From contig CAVTBM010000008.1 of NCBI GenBank assembly GCA_963732905.1, positions 248,001 to 312,000 on the forward strand: 64,000 bases of DNA. The letters are read 5' to 3'. Below, one piece after another: positions 44,374-52,957 of this stretch (position 1 is the stretch's first letter; each line of letters opens with the position of its first letter). Under the pieces are notes generated by a model. It was not told the origin of the DNA. It worked only from the letters and a program-made list of their open reading frames with translations, and did no database searches. The stretch comes from DASQZK01 sp963732905 (lineage in GTDB: Bacteria > Bacteroidota > Bacteroidia > Bacteroidales > GCA-2748055). Made by a program: the position numbers and the translations under genes.

Positions 44374-44708
44374 GCAGCAGGCCGCTCTGTCGCCTCGTAT
44401 CTTTTTACGGGGAGGAAAGTCCGGGCAACAAAGGGCACCGCACTTCTGAAAGGAAGATGTCTGTGAGGGCATAGCAGCGGAACAGAAAATAACCGTCCCG
44501 ACGTTTAGCGTCGTGATAAGGGTGAAAAGGTGAGGTAAGAGCTCACCGGTCCGGGTGGTGACATCCGGAGCCGTTCGTCTTGCGGGTTGTAAGACCATGT
44601 ATACCGGCGATTGAGGGCTGCCCGCCCGAAGCCGGGGGGTAGGTCGCATAGATAAATGACAGGGATCTGCTCCGGCAGATACAGAACCTGGCTTACAGGC
44701 CGGCTGTT
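44374..44708 (+). ncRNA. rnpB: RNase P RNA, bacterial class A
   Basis: The catalytic RNA that removes 5' leaders from tRNA precursors. The two universally conserved P4 strands are present: GAGGAAAGTCCGGGCAAC (44411-44428) and ACAGAACCTGGCTTAC (44681-44696). AGCAGGCC at 44376-44383 pairs with GGCCGGCT at 44698-44705 to form P1 with one mismatch. About 335 bases in length, as expected. A terminator follows at 44720. Confidence 0.97.
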
Positions 44709-44719
44709 ATAATATAGAA

Positions 44720-44746
44720 GAAGCCGTCTCTGAGGACGGCTTCTTT
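44720..44746 (+). terminator. Intrinsic terminator of rnpB
   Basis: GAAGCCGTC (44720-44728) pairs with GACGGCTTC (44735-44743) around a six-base loop, followed by TTT. It sits 12 bases past the RNase P RNA and also faces the end of the convergent Asp-box gene. Confidence 0.85.
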
Positions 44747-44775
44747 CATATGGTTTTTAAACAAAGAGTGTCGTA

Positions 44776-47700
44776 TTACTTCCTGGCATTGAACTGCTCC
44801 AGCGTCAGTACAGTTACCTGCTGTTTGCCGTCTTTGGTCATCATTTTGTTTATCAGAAGCAGCTCCGGTCCCAGTAAGCTTTCTGTATCAAGCTGCTTAA
44901 CATGCAGCTCATCATCAAGAACATCCAGCCGTTTCATTTGCGAATTCGTGGGACGGCCGGAATACCGCAACAATGCACCATAGACATCGGAAAGTTTTTC
45001 CCGCAGCTGTTCTTCTCCCGTAATTCCTCCTGTTTTTGTGGCTACGAGGCTCTTGTGTAAAACATCCAGTTTCTCAGCATACGCCAATAGTTTTTTTACC
45101 GTACTTTTCTTCATCCCTTCAGTTGCTGCATACTTTTTAACCTGATCCGCAACTGATGTGATCTTTGCATCGGTGAAGGCCAGATCTTCGAGTAACCTGT
45201 ATGACCTCCTGAGTGCAGTTAACTGTATTTCCCTGTCCTCCTCTGTATACGGCAATTTAGGATCGTATTTCAGAGTTATTCTGCCCGTGTAGCTTTCATT
45301 ACCCTTGACTATCTTAACAGTGTACTCACCGGGAAGATACGGGGGGCCTGAAAGAGCTGAAGGGACAAGATTGTTTGAAGCCGGCACCTTAGGAGGCTTT
45401 TCCCTCGGCGTCCATACTTCACGGTTTAACCCTTTTCTTTTCCCGGCAGGAATGGTGGCCAGAAGGTTTTGTCCGGTGGAGTCCCGGATTTCGATATGCA
45501 TATCACCGAAGATATGCCGCTTTTTCATATAGTAGGTAATGAAAACACCATCGGCAGGGTTCGTTCCGATAAATTCATCATCTCCGCCAAATTCCTGGTT
45601 CTGTGGGGAATTCCCGATCAGATAAGGTCTGGATGGCAAAAATACCAGGTCTTTGTCAAGAATGTCATTGTTAAGTGCCCTGAGCGGCGTAATATCATCA
45701 ATAATAAATATACCCCTGCCATGGGTGGCCAGCACCAGGTCGTTTTCACGAGGCTGTATGGCTATTTCCCTGACAGCCACCCTGGGGAAGTTGCCTTCAA
45801 ACCTGACCCAGTGTTTACCGCCGTCGAGGGTGGTATACAAACCTTGTTCTGTGCCGAGGAATAATAAGTCGGACCTGACAGGATCCTGAAGCACATCAAA
45901 GCAATACCCGTCAATATCTTCAGTCATTAGTGAAGTAAAGGTTTTTCCGTCATCAGTTGATTTGTACAGGTACGGCTTCATATCTCCGGAACGGTGCCCG
46001 TCGAAAGTGACGTAGACAGTATGTTTGTCAAACCGGGACGGTTCAACAGAGGAACACCAGGTATGCCCGGGAAGGTCATGAATATTTACGGCAACATTGG
46101 ACCACGTCTTTCCGCCGTCACTGGTGACCTGCAGGTTGCCATCATCAGTGCCTGCCCAGATAATCCCGGGGTCAAGCGGACTTTCTGCGATGGTGTAGAT
46201 GGTACAGTAATTTTCGGCGGAGGAATTATCGATGGTGATACCTCCCGATTCTTCCTGCCTGGTAAGGGAGGTGTCATTGGTCGTAAGGTCGGGAGAAATC
46301 TTTTTCCAGGTGTCACCACGGTCGTCCGATTTCCAAAGGTATTGTGATCCGACATACATGGCACGAGTGGTTGGACTGAAGGCAATGGCTGAATTCCAGT
46401 TCCATCTGAGTTTGCCCGTTTTCTCGTCGGCATAGGGTCTTATCTCTTTGGTTTCACCTGTATTTTTATAATACCTGACGAAATTACCTCCCTGCCACTG
46501 CCAGTATAGAATATTGTTGTCGTGCGCATCGGCCGAAGCATAGAATCCGTCACCAAAACCAATACTTTTCCAGTCGGAATTCGTGATACCGTTGACAGAT
46601 CTGGCAGGTCCCATCCATGATCCGTTATCCTGCAGTCCTCCGTACACATGATACGGATCCTGCATATCGACACTAACATGATAAAACTGGGAAAGGGGAA
46701 GGTCCCGCATCAGGATCCATGTTTTTCCCTTGTCCATAGATTTGTATACACCGCCGTCTGTCCCGACGTAAAGGAGTCTGTTATCGCCTGATCCGATCCA
46801 GAGGGCATGCTCGTCGGGATGTACATTGCCCCCGTTTACATAAGTAAGCCTGAACTTCTCCCCTCCGTCGTCACTAACATACAGCATGGTCGAGGGTTTG
46901 TACACACGGAAGGTATCCAAGGGATCAGGATATATTTGTGAAAAGTAAAAAGGGCGTTCGATAATCGGAGCTGTTTTGTTCATCAGCCTCCAAGACACTC
47001 CGTTATCATCGGAACGGTAAAGTCCTCCTTCCTTTTCGGCTTCGATCAGGGCATAGATCATTGATGTCTTCACAGGGGATATTCCTACGGCAATTCTTCC
47101 CAGGGGCGGGGCAGGCAGTCCTTTGGTCAGCTTTTTCCATGTTTCACCTCCATCCCCGGACATATATAATCCGCTTCCCGGCCCTCCGGAACGGAAGTTA
47201 TAAGGAGTACGGCGAAAATCCCACATACCGGCAACCAGTATATCGGGGTTTTCCGGGTTGATAGCAATATCGGAACATCCCGTATTTTCATCGACGTACA
47301 AAACCTTCTTCCAGGTCTTGCCTCCATCGGTTGTGCGAAATACACCTCTTTGACTGTTAGCGTCCCAGAGGTGACCGAGAGCAGCAACATATACGATATC
47401 CGGATGATCGGGGTTAATGACTATCCGGGCTATATGTTCCGTACTGTCAAGTCCCGTATTTTCCCAGTTATCCCCTCCGTCGGTGGTTTTGTATACTCCG
47501 TCGCCCACTGAGACGGAATTTCTGACCCAGCTTTCACCACTGCCGGCCCAGACGGTATCGGGATGAGCCTGGTCTATGGTAATGGCACCAATGGATTGTA
47601 TATGATCATCAAAAACGGCTTTGAACTGCACACCGCCGTTGATTGACTTCCAGATACCTCCCCCTGCCGAACCAACGTATATGACCAGGGGATCTGTCCT

Positions 47701-47877
47701 TACGGCGTCCAGGGCTGCAACTCTTCCACTCATGGTGGCAGGGCCGATGTGTCTGGCTCTTAATACACCTATGGTGCTGGAAGTTATTTCCTGATTTTCC
47801 TGTGCCTGCATCTGTTCTGGCAGGAAATACAGGATCAGACAGAGAAAGAGAAACCCTTTAAAATTATTCCGTATCAT
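44776..47877 (-). CDS. Large exported VPS10/BNR (Asp-box) beta-propeller protein
   Basis: A 1033-residue exported protein (signal ending EQMQAQ). The first 700 residues contain about eleven Asp-box repeats of the S/T-x-D-x-G-x-T-W type (TTDGGDNW, TTDGGKTW, SGDGGETW, SDDRGDTW, STDDGKTF and others), forming one or two propellers as in sortilin-VPS10 and sialidase-like proteins. The last 300 residues hold a small beta domain (PGEYTVKIVKGNESY) and a helical region. No sialidase catalytic set and no type IX sorting domain is seen. The start overlaps the preceding stop as ATGA, coupling it to the LolA-like gene. Confidence 0.87.
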   Translation of the reverse strand: MIRNNFKGFLFLCLILYFLPEQMQAQENQEITSSTIGVLRARHIGPATMSGRVAALDAVRTDPLVIYVGSAGGGIWKSINGGVQFKAVFDDHIQSIGAITIDQAHPDTVWAGSGESWVRNSVSVGDGVYKTTDGGDNWENTGLDSTEHIARIVINPDHPDIVYVAALGHLWDANSQRGVFRTTDGGKTWKKVLYVDENTGCSDIAINPENPDILVAGMWDFRRTPYNFRSGGPGSGLYMSGDGGETWKKLTKGLPAPPLGRIAVGISPVKTSMIYALIEAEKEGGLYRSDDNGVSWRLMNKTAPIIERPFYFSQIYPDPLDTFRVYKPSTMLYVSDDGGEKFRLTYVNGGNVHPDEHALWIGSGDNRLLYVGTDGGVYKSMDKGKTWILMRDLPLSQFYHVSVDMQDPYHVYGGLQDNGSWMGPARSVNGITNSDWKSIGFGDGFYASADAHDNNILYWQWQGGNFVRYYKNTGETKEIRPYADEKTGKLRWNWNSAIAFSPTTRAMYVGSQYLWKSDDRGDTWKKISPDLTTNDTSLTRQEESGGITIDNSSAENYCTIYTIAESPLDPGIIWAGTDDGNLQVTSDGGKTWSNVAVNIHDLPGHTWCSSVEPSRFDKHTVYVTFDGHRSGDMKPYLYKSTDDGKTFTSLMTEDIDGYCFDVLQDPVRSDLLFLGTEQGLYTTLDGGKHWVRFEGNFPRVAVREIAIQPRENDLVLATHGRGIFIIDDITPLRALNNDILDKDLVFLPSRPYLIGNSPQNQEFGGDDEFIGTNPADGVFITYYMKKRHIFGDMHIEIRDSTGQNLLATIPAGKRKGLNREVWTPREKPPKVPASNNLVPSALSGPPYLPGEYTVKIVKGNESYTGRITLKYDPKLPYTEEDREIQLTALRRSYRLLEDLAFTDAKITSVADQVKKYAATEGMKKSTVKKLLAYAEKLDVLHKSLVATKTGGITGEEQLREKLSDVYGALLRYSGRPTNSQMKRLDVLDDELHVKQLDTESLLGPELLLINKMMTKDGKQQVTVLTLEQFNARK

Positions 47878-48614
47878 GGCTTGGCAATTTGCTTGTCAGA
47901 AAGAGGTTTTTCAAAAAGGGCATCATCAATGTCTTTGTTTACATCAATGGAGTCAACCTCAATCTGGCTAACAACCTTACCGTTTACCCGCGATTCGATA
48001 CTAAAGGGCATAACCATGCTGTCAATCGTCTTGAAATTACTGAAGAAGGTGGACCCTTCAACCGGTGTACCCTGTACTTTTATTTTTGCATCTACTTTCA
48101 ACACCACAAAATTGTCCTTATCCAGATAGTAGATGAACTGGTCCCCATCAGGTTTCAGCAGCTTGATCTTGTAAACCGGCGTTCCTTCCATATCTTCCTC
48201 TCCCTCCAGGGTTGCATCATAACCTTTTTCTTTCCAGTTATACAGATCCCCTTCAAAATCGGCCATTTGCTTAATATTTTTGATCTGGTCATCGTTAAGA
48301 GACTGGGGTTCTGTACTGCCGGTCCAGGGCATAACAGCCCAGCCGTCTTTTCCGTCAAATACCTGAATAAACTTAGCGCCCTGGATTTCAGCTTCCATAC
48401 GCAGTTTATTCGGACGTTTCTGGTACATCTCCATGGGAAGTTCCATGTCAGACTGAAGAATCTTGCCCTTCATGGCTATTGTTTTCGTTTTTAACAGGGT
48501 ACTCATACCGATAGCATCATAATAGCTATTCAGAATTTTGTCAAGATTCTGGGCATAAAGTGAAAATGATCCTAGGAATAAGATCACAGACAGCGAAGTG
48601 ATAATTTTTTTCAT
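47874..48614 (-). CDS. Exported LolA/LolB-like lipoprotein-sorting-type protein
   Basis: A 246-residue periplasmic protein with signal peptide (LSVILFLGSFSLYAQ) and an open beta-barrel resembling LolA: repeated strands such as MKGKILQSDMELPMEMY, NKLRMEAEIQGAKFIQVFDG, VYKIKLLKPDGDQFIYYLD. Members bind acyl chains or hydrophobic peptides. It is the first gene of a two-gene unit with the Asp-box propeller protein, so they probably act together at the cell surface. Confidence 0.8.
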   Translation of the reverse strand: MKKIITSLSVILFLGSFSLYAQNLDKILNSYYDAIGMSTLLKTKTIAMKGKILQSDMELPMEMYQKRPNKLRMEAEIQGAKFIQVFDGKDGWAVMPWTGSTEPQSLNDDQIKNIKQMADFEGDLYNWKEKGYDATLEGEEDMEGTPVYKIKLLKPDGDQFIYYLDKDNFVVLKVDAKIKVQGTPVEGSTFFSNFKTIDSMVMPFSIESRVNGKVVSQIEVDSIDVNKDIDDALFEKPLSDKQIAKP

Positions 48615-48748
48615 GGGTTGATTTTTTTAAGTCAGTTCTGAAATAGCGATGCATCCCCGGAGATAAAATCCGGCATAACCGCAAGAATTTTAATGAACCA
48701 GGACCTTTTTGTTTAACAATATATCTGAAGATTGACAGGATGAACAAT

Positions 48749-49582
48749 TTATTTCAAATTTAGGACAACTTCACGTATTCTTGTCAGATTTATGAGCAAA
48801 CTTTCAAGATATTTAAGGTTCAGCATATTGGCACCGTCAGATAGAGCTTTGGCCGGATCGGGGTGAGTTTCAATAAAAATACCGTCAACGCCGGTAACGA
48901 TCCCTGCACGGGCAATGGTCTCAACCAGGTCAGGTCTTCCTCCTGTAACACCACTTGGCTGGTTGGGCTGCTGGAGTGAATGCGTGATATCCAGGACTAC
49001 CGGCTTGCCAAAGCTTTTCATCACCGGTATACCCCGGAAATCCACGATGAGATCCTGGTATCCGAAGGTAGTTCCTCTTTCGGTGATCATAACCTTGTCA
49101 TTCCCCGATTCCTCTACCTTGGTTATAGCAAACTGCATGGCTTCCGGTGAAAGAAACTGTCCCTTCTTGATATTCACAAAGCGACCCGTCTTTGCAGCAG
49201 CCACCAGTAAATCTGTCTGACGGCACAGGAAGGCCGGGATCTGAAGAACATCGACATATTCAGCTGCCATCCGTGCTTCTTCAGTGGTGTGGACATCGGT
49301 CACCACGGGAAGATGGAAGGTTTCCCGTACTTTTCTCAGGAGCTTAAGTGCCTTTTCATCGCCGAGACCCGTGAAGGAATCCAGCCTTGAACGGTTGGCT
49401 TTCCTGTAAGACGCCTTAAATATATATGGAATATGCAATTTGTCGGATATTTTCAGTACAGCCTCCGCCACCTGCATCACGATCTCCTCACTTTCAACGA
49501 CACAGGGTCCCGCAAGCAGGAAGAAATTGCCGGAATCGGTAAATCTGATGTTCTGAATTTGTTTTATCAGTTTCATAATCAT
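48749..49582 (-). CDS. kdsA: 3-deoxy-8-phosphooctulonate synthase
   Basis: Condenses arabinose 5-phosphate with phosphoenolpyruvate to give KDO 8-phosphate for lipopolysaccharide. The LLAGPCVVESEE opening, FKASYRKANRSRLDSF, VTDVHTTEEA, NIKKGQFLSP and THSLQQPNQPSG are family hallmarks. The metal-site cysteine is present in AGPCVV. 277 residues, full length. The start overlaps the rarA stop as ATGA; a second in-frame ATG lies two codons later. Confidence 0.97.
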   Translation of the reverse strand: MIMKLIKQIQNIRFTDSGNFFLLAGPCVVESEEIVMQVAEAVLKISDKLHIPYIFKASYRKANRSRLDSFTGLGDEKALKLLRKVRETFHLPVVTDVHTTEEARMAAEYVDVLQIPAFLCRQTDLLVAAAKTGRFVNIKKGQFLSPEAMQFAITKVEESGNDKVMITERGTTFGYQDLIVDFRGIPVMKSFGKPVVLDITHSLQQPNQPSGVTGGRPDLVETIARAGIVTGVDGIFIETHPDPAKALSDGANMLNLKYLESLLINLTRIREVVLNLK

Positions 49583-50871
49583 GGTTTATATCTGTTTTTC
49601 CATAACCGGTTCAACCGGTCTTTGTGTTCCTTTTCACGCGGGTTCTCTCCCGGCTGATAAATATCCCGGTCCTTTAAGTCTTCCGGAAAATAGTTTTCAT
49701 CAATGAAATGATCCTCGTAAGCATGGGCATATTTATAATCGGTACCGTAGCCGAGGTCCTTCATAAGTTTAGTGGGTGCATTTCTAAGATGAAGCGGAAC
49801 GGGAAGGTTTCCTGATTTCCTCACAATGTCGAGGGCTTTGTCAATGGCCATGTAGGCTGAATTGCTTTTAGGTGAAGAGGCAAGGTATATGGTTGTCTCC
49901 GAGAGAATGATCCTCGATTCCGGCCAGCCGATGACATGCACTGCCTGAAAACAGGTGTTTGCCATCAGCAATGCATTCGGGTTAGCAAGCCCTATATCTT
50001 CGGCAGCAAGAATGACCAGCCGTCTGGCAATGAATTTGATTTCCTCACCGCCTTCGATCATCCTGGCAAGCCAGTATACTGCTGCATCCGGATCGCTGCC
50101 CCTGACCGACTTAATGAATGCCGAAATGATATCATAATGCATCTCACCGGCTTTATCATATAAAGCCAGGTTTTCCTGGATGATCGTCTTGACTTTTTCA
50201 TTCGTAACCACAACTGTGCCTGATTTGCCTTCTGGGGTTTCAGCGTTCACAATCAGTTCAAGTGCATTGAAAAGTTTCCTCGCATCCCCCCCCGAATATC
50301 TGAAAAGTGCCTCCTTTTCCTGAATTTCGATATTCAGTGTCTTCAGGTAGATATCTCTCTCGAGCGCTTTTTGCAATAGTCCTTCAAGTTCTTCCTTTCC
50401 AAGAGGTTCCAGCACATAAACCTGGCATCTTGACAGGAGAGGGGAGATTACCTCGAAAGACGGATTTTCGGTGGTTGCGCCAATCAGCACAACCGTACCC
50501 TGCTCCACGGCGCCAAGCAGGGAATCCTGCTGCGATTTGCTGAAGCGGTGGATTTCATCAATAAACATGACGGGAGAGGGTTTGTTGAAAAATTGTTGCT
50601 GGCGGGCTTTTTCGATAGTTTCCCTGACATCCTTTACTCCGGAATTGATCGCACTGAGAGTATAAAAAGGACGGTCCAGTTTGTGGGCTACTATTTTTGC
50701 CAGTGTGGTTTTGCCTACGCCGGGGGGGCCCCACAGGATAAATGAACTCAGATTCCCGCTTTCAATCATCTTCCTGATTACCCCATCTTTCCCGGTAAGA
50801 TGCTGTTGACCCGCATATTCCCCGAGATCACGGGGTCTCATCCTGTCCGCTAAAGGCTGATTTGTAACCAT
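49579..50871 (-). CDS. rarA: Replication-associated recombination protein A (AAA+ ATPase)
   Basis: A 430-residue AAA+ protein of the RarA/MgsA/WRNIP1 family, acting at stalled replication forks. Walker A GPPGVGKTT, Walker B MFIDEIHRF, sensor 1 LIGATTENPSFE and the C-terminal tetramerisation region (YWLARMIEGGEEIKFIARRL; YLASSPKSNSAYMAI) are intact. It shares an operon with kdsA. A TATCTTTA on the minus strand at 50889-50896 is a plausible -7 box. Confidence 0.97.
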   Translation of the reverse strand: MVTNQPLADRMRPRDLGEYAGQQHLTGKDGVIRKMIESGNLSSFILWGPPGVGKTTLAKIVAHKLDRPFYTLSAINSGVKDVRETIEKARQQQFFNKPSPVMFIDEIHRFSKSQQDSLLGAVEQGTVVLIGATTENPSFEVISPLLSRCQVYVLEPLGKEELEGLLQKALERDIYLKTLNIEIQEKEALFRYSGGDARKLFNALELIVNAETPEGKSGTVVVTNEKVKTIIQENLALYDKAGEMHYDIISAFIKSVRGSDPDAAVYWLARMIEGGEEIKFIARRLVILAAEDIGLANPNALLMANTCFQAVHVIGWPESRIILSETTIYLASSPKSNSAYMAIDKALDIVRKSGNLPVPLHLRNAPTKLMKDLGYGTDYKYAHAYEDHFIDENYFPEDLKDRDIYQPGENPREKEHKDRLNRLWKNRYKP

Positions 50872-51113
50872 TCCGTCAAAATTAGACGTAAAGATAAGAA
50901 AGAAGCTTTACTTTTTCATCAGGGCGGTTCATCAATATGCATGAAAGGCGCGGCCCTAAAATCGTAACCATATCTTCCGGATTTCGTTAAATGAAGCATT
51001 CCATACCGAAAATCCTGTACAGATTTCAGGTTCACGGAACTGAAGGAATGATACCATGATCGAGTCTAATATTTATTAGCTTAAAATACGTTAAATTAAA
51101 TCGAAACCCTGCT

Positions 51114-52217
51114 ATGAAAAAATTACGCCTTGTAATAATGACCGCAGTCCTGGCGGTTTTATTTGTCTCTCCGTCATGGTCGCAGATCAAAGAAGTGGAT
51201 TTTATCAAAGGGGGTATTGACGATGCCCAGGTTCTGTTTAAGGGATATCTGTCACCCTATGCCAATTCTTTTGCAGCCAGTCTTAACGGAGGATGGTATA
51301 ATACCGCCAAACCACATAAACTGGGTGGTTTTGACGTAACACTGACACTGAATACCGCATGGGCACCGCCTTCAGCAAGGACGATGGACCTTTCAAAAAT
51401 GGGCCTTTCTGCTAATATTGAAGGAGATGCTTTCACTCCAACCATTGCAGGCAAAAAAACGGATACCCGTCCCGAATTATTGTACCAGGCCAACTATACA
51501 GATATGAACGGAGATCCACAGACTGCAACCATCGCCCAATACAAGGCTCCTAACGGCACCGGCATGAATTTTATCCCTCTGCCAATGGCCCAGCTGGGTA
51601 TCGGACTTCCTCTTGGAACCGATGTGACCGTTAGATACCTGCCCAACCTTAATTTTGGCAATTACGGAAGTATAGGATTGTGGGGCGTTGGATTGAAGCA
51701 CAGCATCCTTCAGCATATCCCGGGGTTGAAACACCTGCCGGTTCTGGATGTAAGCGTCCAGGGCGGGTATACCAGCCTCAAGACATATGCCAACGTTAGT
51801 TTTCAGCCCGATGCTTACGCTACTGATCTCACTACCGATCCTCTCATGTTTAAGGAACAGAAAATACAGCTGGGTGTGCAGGCATGGACCATCAACCTTA
51901 TCGCTTCCCAGACATTACCCGTGATATCTTTTTATGAAGGCATCGGGTACAGTAATAGTAAAGCCAATGTGGGACTGTTTGGCAACTTTCCTATCAGCCG
52001 GCTGGAAACAGATACATCAAGCCCTTTCTTCGGACAGGTTGTCGTTACAGATTCAGATGTGAAAAAAGATCCTTTTGATGTCACTATTCAAAATCATAAA
52101 GATCTGAGACTCAATGTCGGGATGAGACTAAAACTCGGCGTTCTGACCATTCAGTTCGATTATACCAAAGCAAATTACAGCGTGTTCACAACCGGACTAG
52201 GAGTAAGCTTCAGATAA
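51114..52217 (+). CDS. Exported DUF6588-type outer membrane protein
   Basis: A 367-residue protein with a signal peptide (VLAVLFVSPSWSQ) and alternating hydrophobic strands, ending in an aromatic strand with terminal Phe-Arg (FTTGLGVSFR), consistent with an outer-membrane beta-barrel. The segment ISPYANSF-like (LSPYANSFAASLNGGWYNTA) and the placement of LGGFDVTLT match DUF6588 proteins of Bacteroidota. Function unknown. Monocistronic with a strong terminator. Confidence 0.78.
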   Translation: MKKLRLVIMTAVLAVLFVSPSWSQIKEVDFIKGGIDDAQVLFKGYLSPYANSFAASLNGGWYNTAKPHKLGGFDVTLTLNTAWAPPSARTMDLSKMGLSANIEGDAFTPTIAGKKTDTRPELLYQANYTDMNGDPQTATIAQYKAPNGTGMNFIPLPMAQLGIGLPLGTDVTVRYLPNLNFGNYGSIGLWGVGLKHSILQHIPGLKHLPVLDVSVQGGYTSLKTYANVSFQPDAYATDLTTDPLMFKEQKIQLGVQAWTINLIASQTLPVISFYEGIGYSNSKANVGLFGNFPISRLETDTSSPFFGQVVVTDSDVKKDPFDVTIQNHKDLRLNVGMRLKLGVLTIQFDYTKANYSVFTTGLGVSFR

Positions 52218-52241
52218 CCAAAAGACCACTAAGTCTAAAGC

Positions 52242-52284
52242 ATCCCGCAGATTCACGCCTGAAATATCTGCGGGATTTTTTTTT
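52242..52284 (+). terminator. Intrinsic terminator after the DUF6588 gene
   Basis: ATCCCGCAGAT (52242-52252) pairs perfectly with ATCTGCGGGAT (52266-52276), followed by nine T. It begins 25 bases after the stop codon. Confidence 0.92.
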
Positions 52285-52450
52285 GTTACCGGTCAAGCCT
52301 GAAACGGTTTTTCCTTTGGTTCCAGGTTTCTTTTCCCCTTTCCAGCCGTATTTGGAGAGAGAAAGAAATATCACGAATTATTTACTACATTGTCAGAAAA
52401 CACAGAAACCGTTCATTCTTTACGGAAGGTAATCCACAACTTTGAAATCC

Positions 52451-52687
52451 ATGAACAACACAGATCCTGAAATACTGAAAAAGATTGTTTCGGTGAAAAT
52501 GCCTTACGGTAAATATAAAGGCACCCTGTTATACCGTCTTCCCGTATCCTATCTCGAATGGTTTAACAGGAAAGGGTTTCCCGACGGAAAACTGGGGATA
52601 TTGCTGGGAACACTTTATGAAATCAAACTCAACGGGCTGGAATACCTGCTGGTTCCCCTGACCGGAAAAAAATCTGATCAGGACTGA
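52451..52687 (+). CDS. DUF3820 family protein
   Basis: A 78-residue soluble protein matching DUF3820, with the family pattern MPYGKYKGTLLYRLPVSYLE and WFNRKGFPDGKLGILLGTLYEI. The family is widespread but without a proven reaction; it is sometimes listed as a putative quorum-sensing-regulated virulence factor, a label not supported by anything here. ATG 52451 is used instead of an in-frame TTG at 52442. Confidence 0.85.
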   Translation: MNNTDPEILKKIVSVKMPYGKYKGTLLYRLPVSYLEWFNRKGFPDGKLGILLGTLYEIKLNGLEYLLVPLTGKKSDQD

Positions 52688-52957
52688 TCTTCCGTTGTTT
52701 CAGGTATCGTTTGTTCCTGTGAAAAGCCCAAGTTAACAAGGGTAAAAAAAGTTCTCTCCCTTTAATCTGAATAATAGTGTGGTAGCCTACCTTTTGTTAC
52801 GGCACACCGAAAGAAAGCGTTTTATTCATTTCCGGTTTGAATGGATTGTTCGTATTTTTAGGTCGTGATGAAAACAGCCCTGCCGTTTCCCTTTTTGGTT
52901 GAACAAGGACATCGGCAATGGGAAGTCCGTCTGCTGCGTTGAAAATAGTATGTGATT

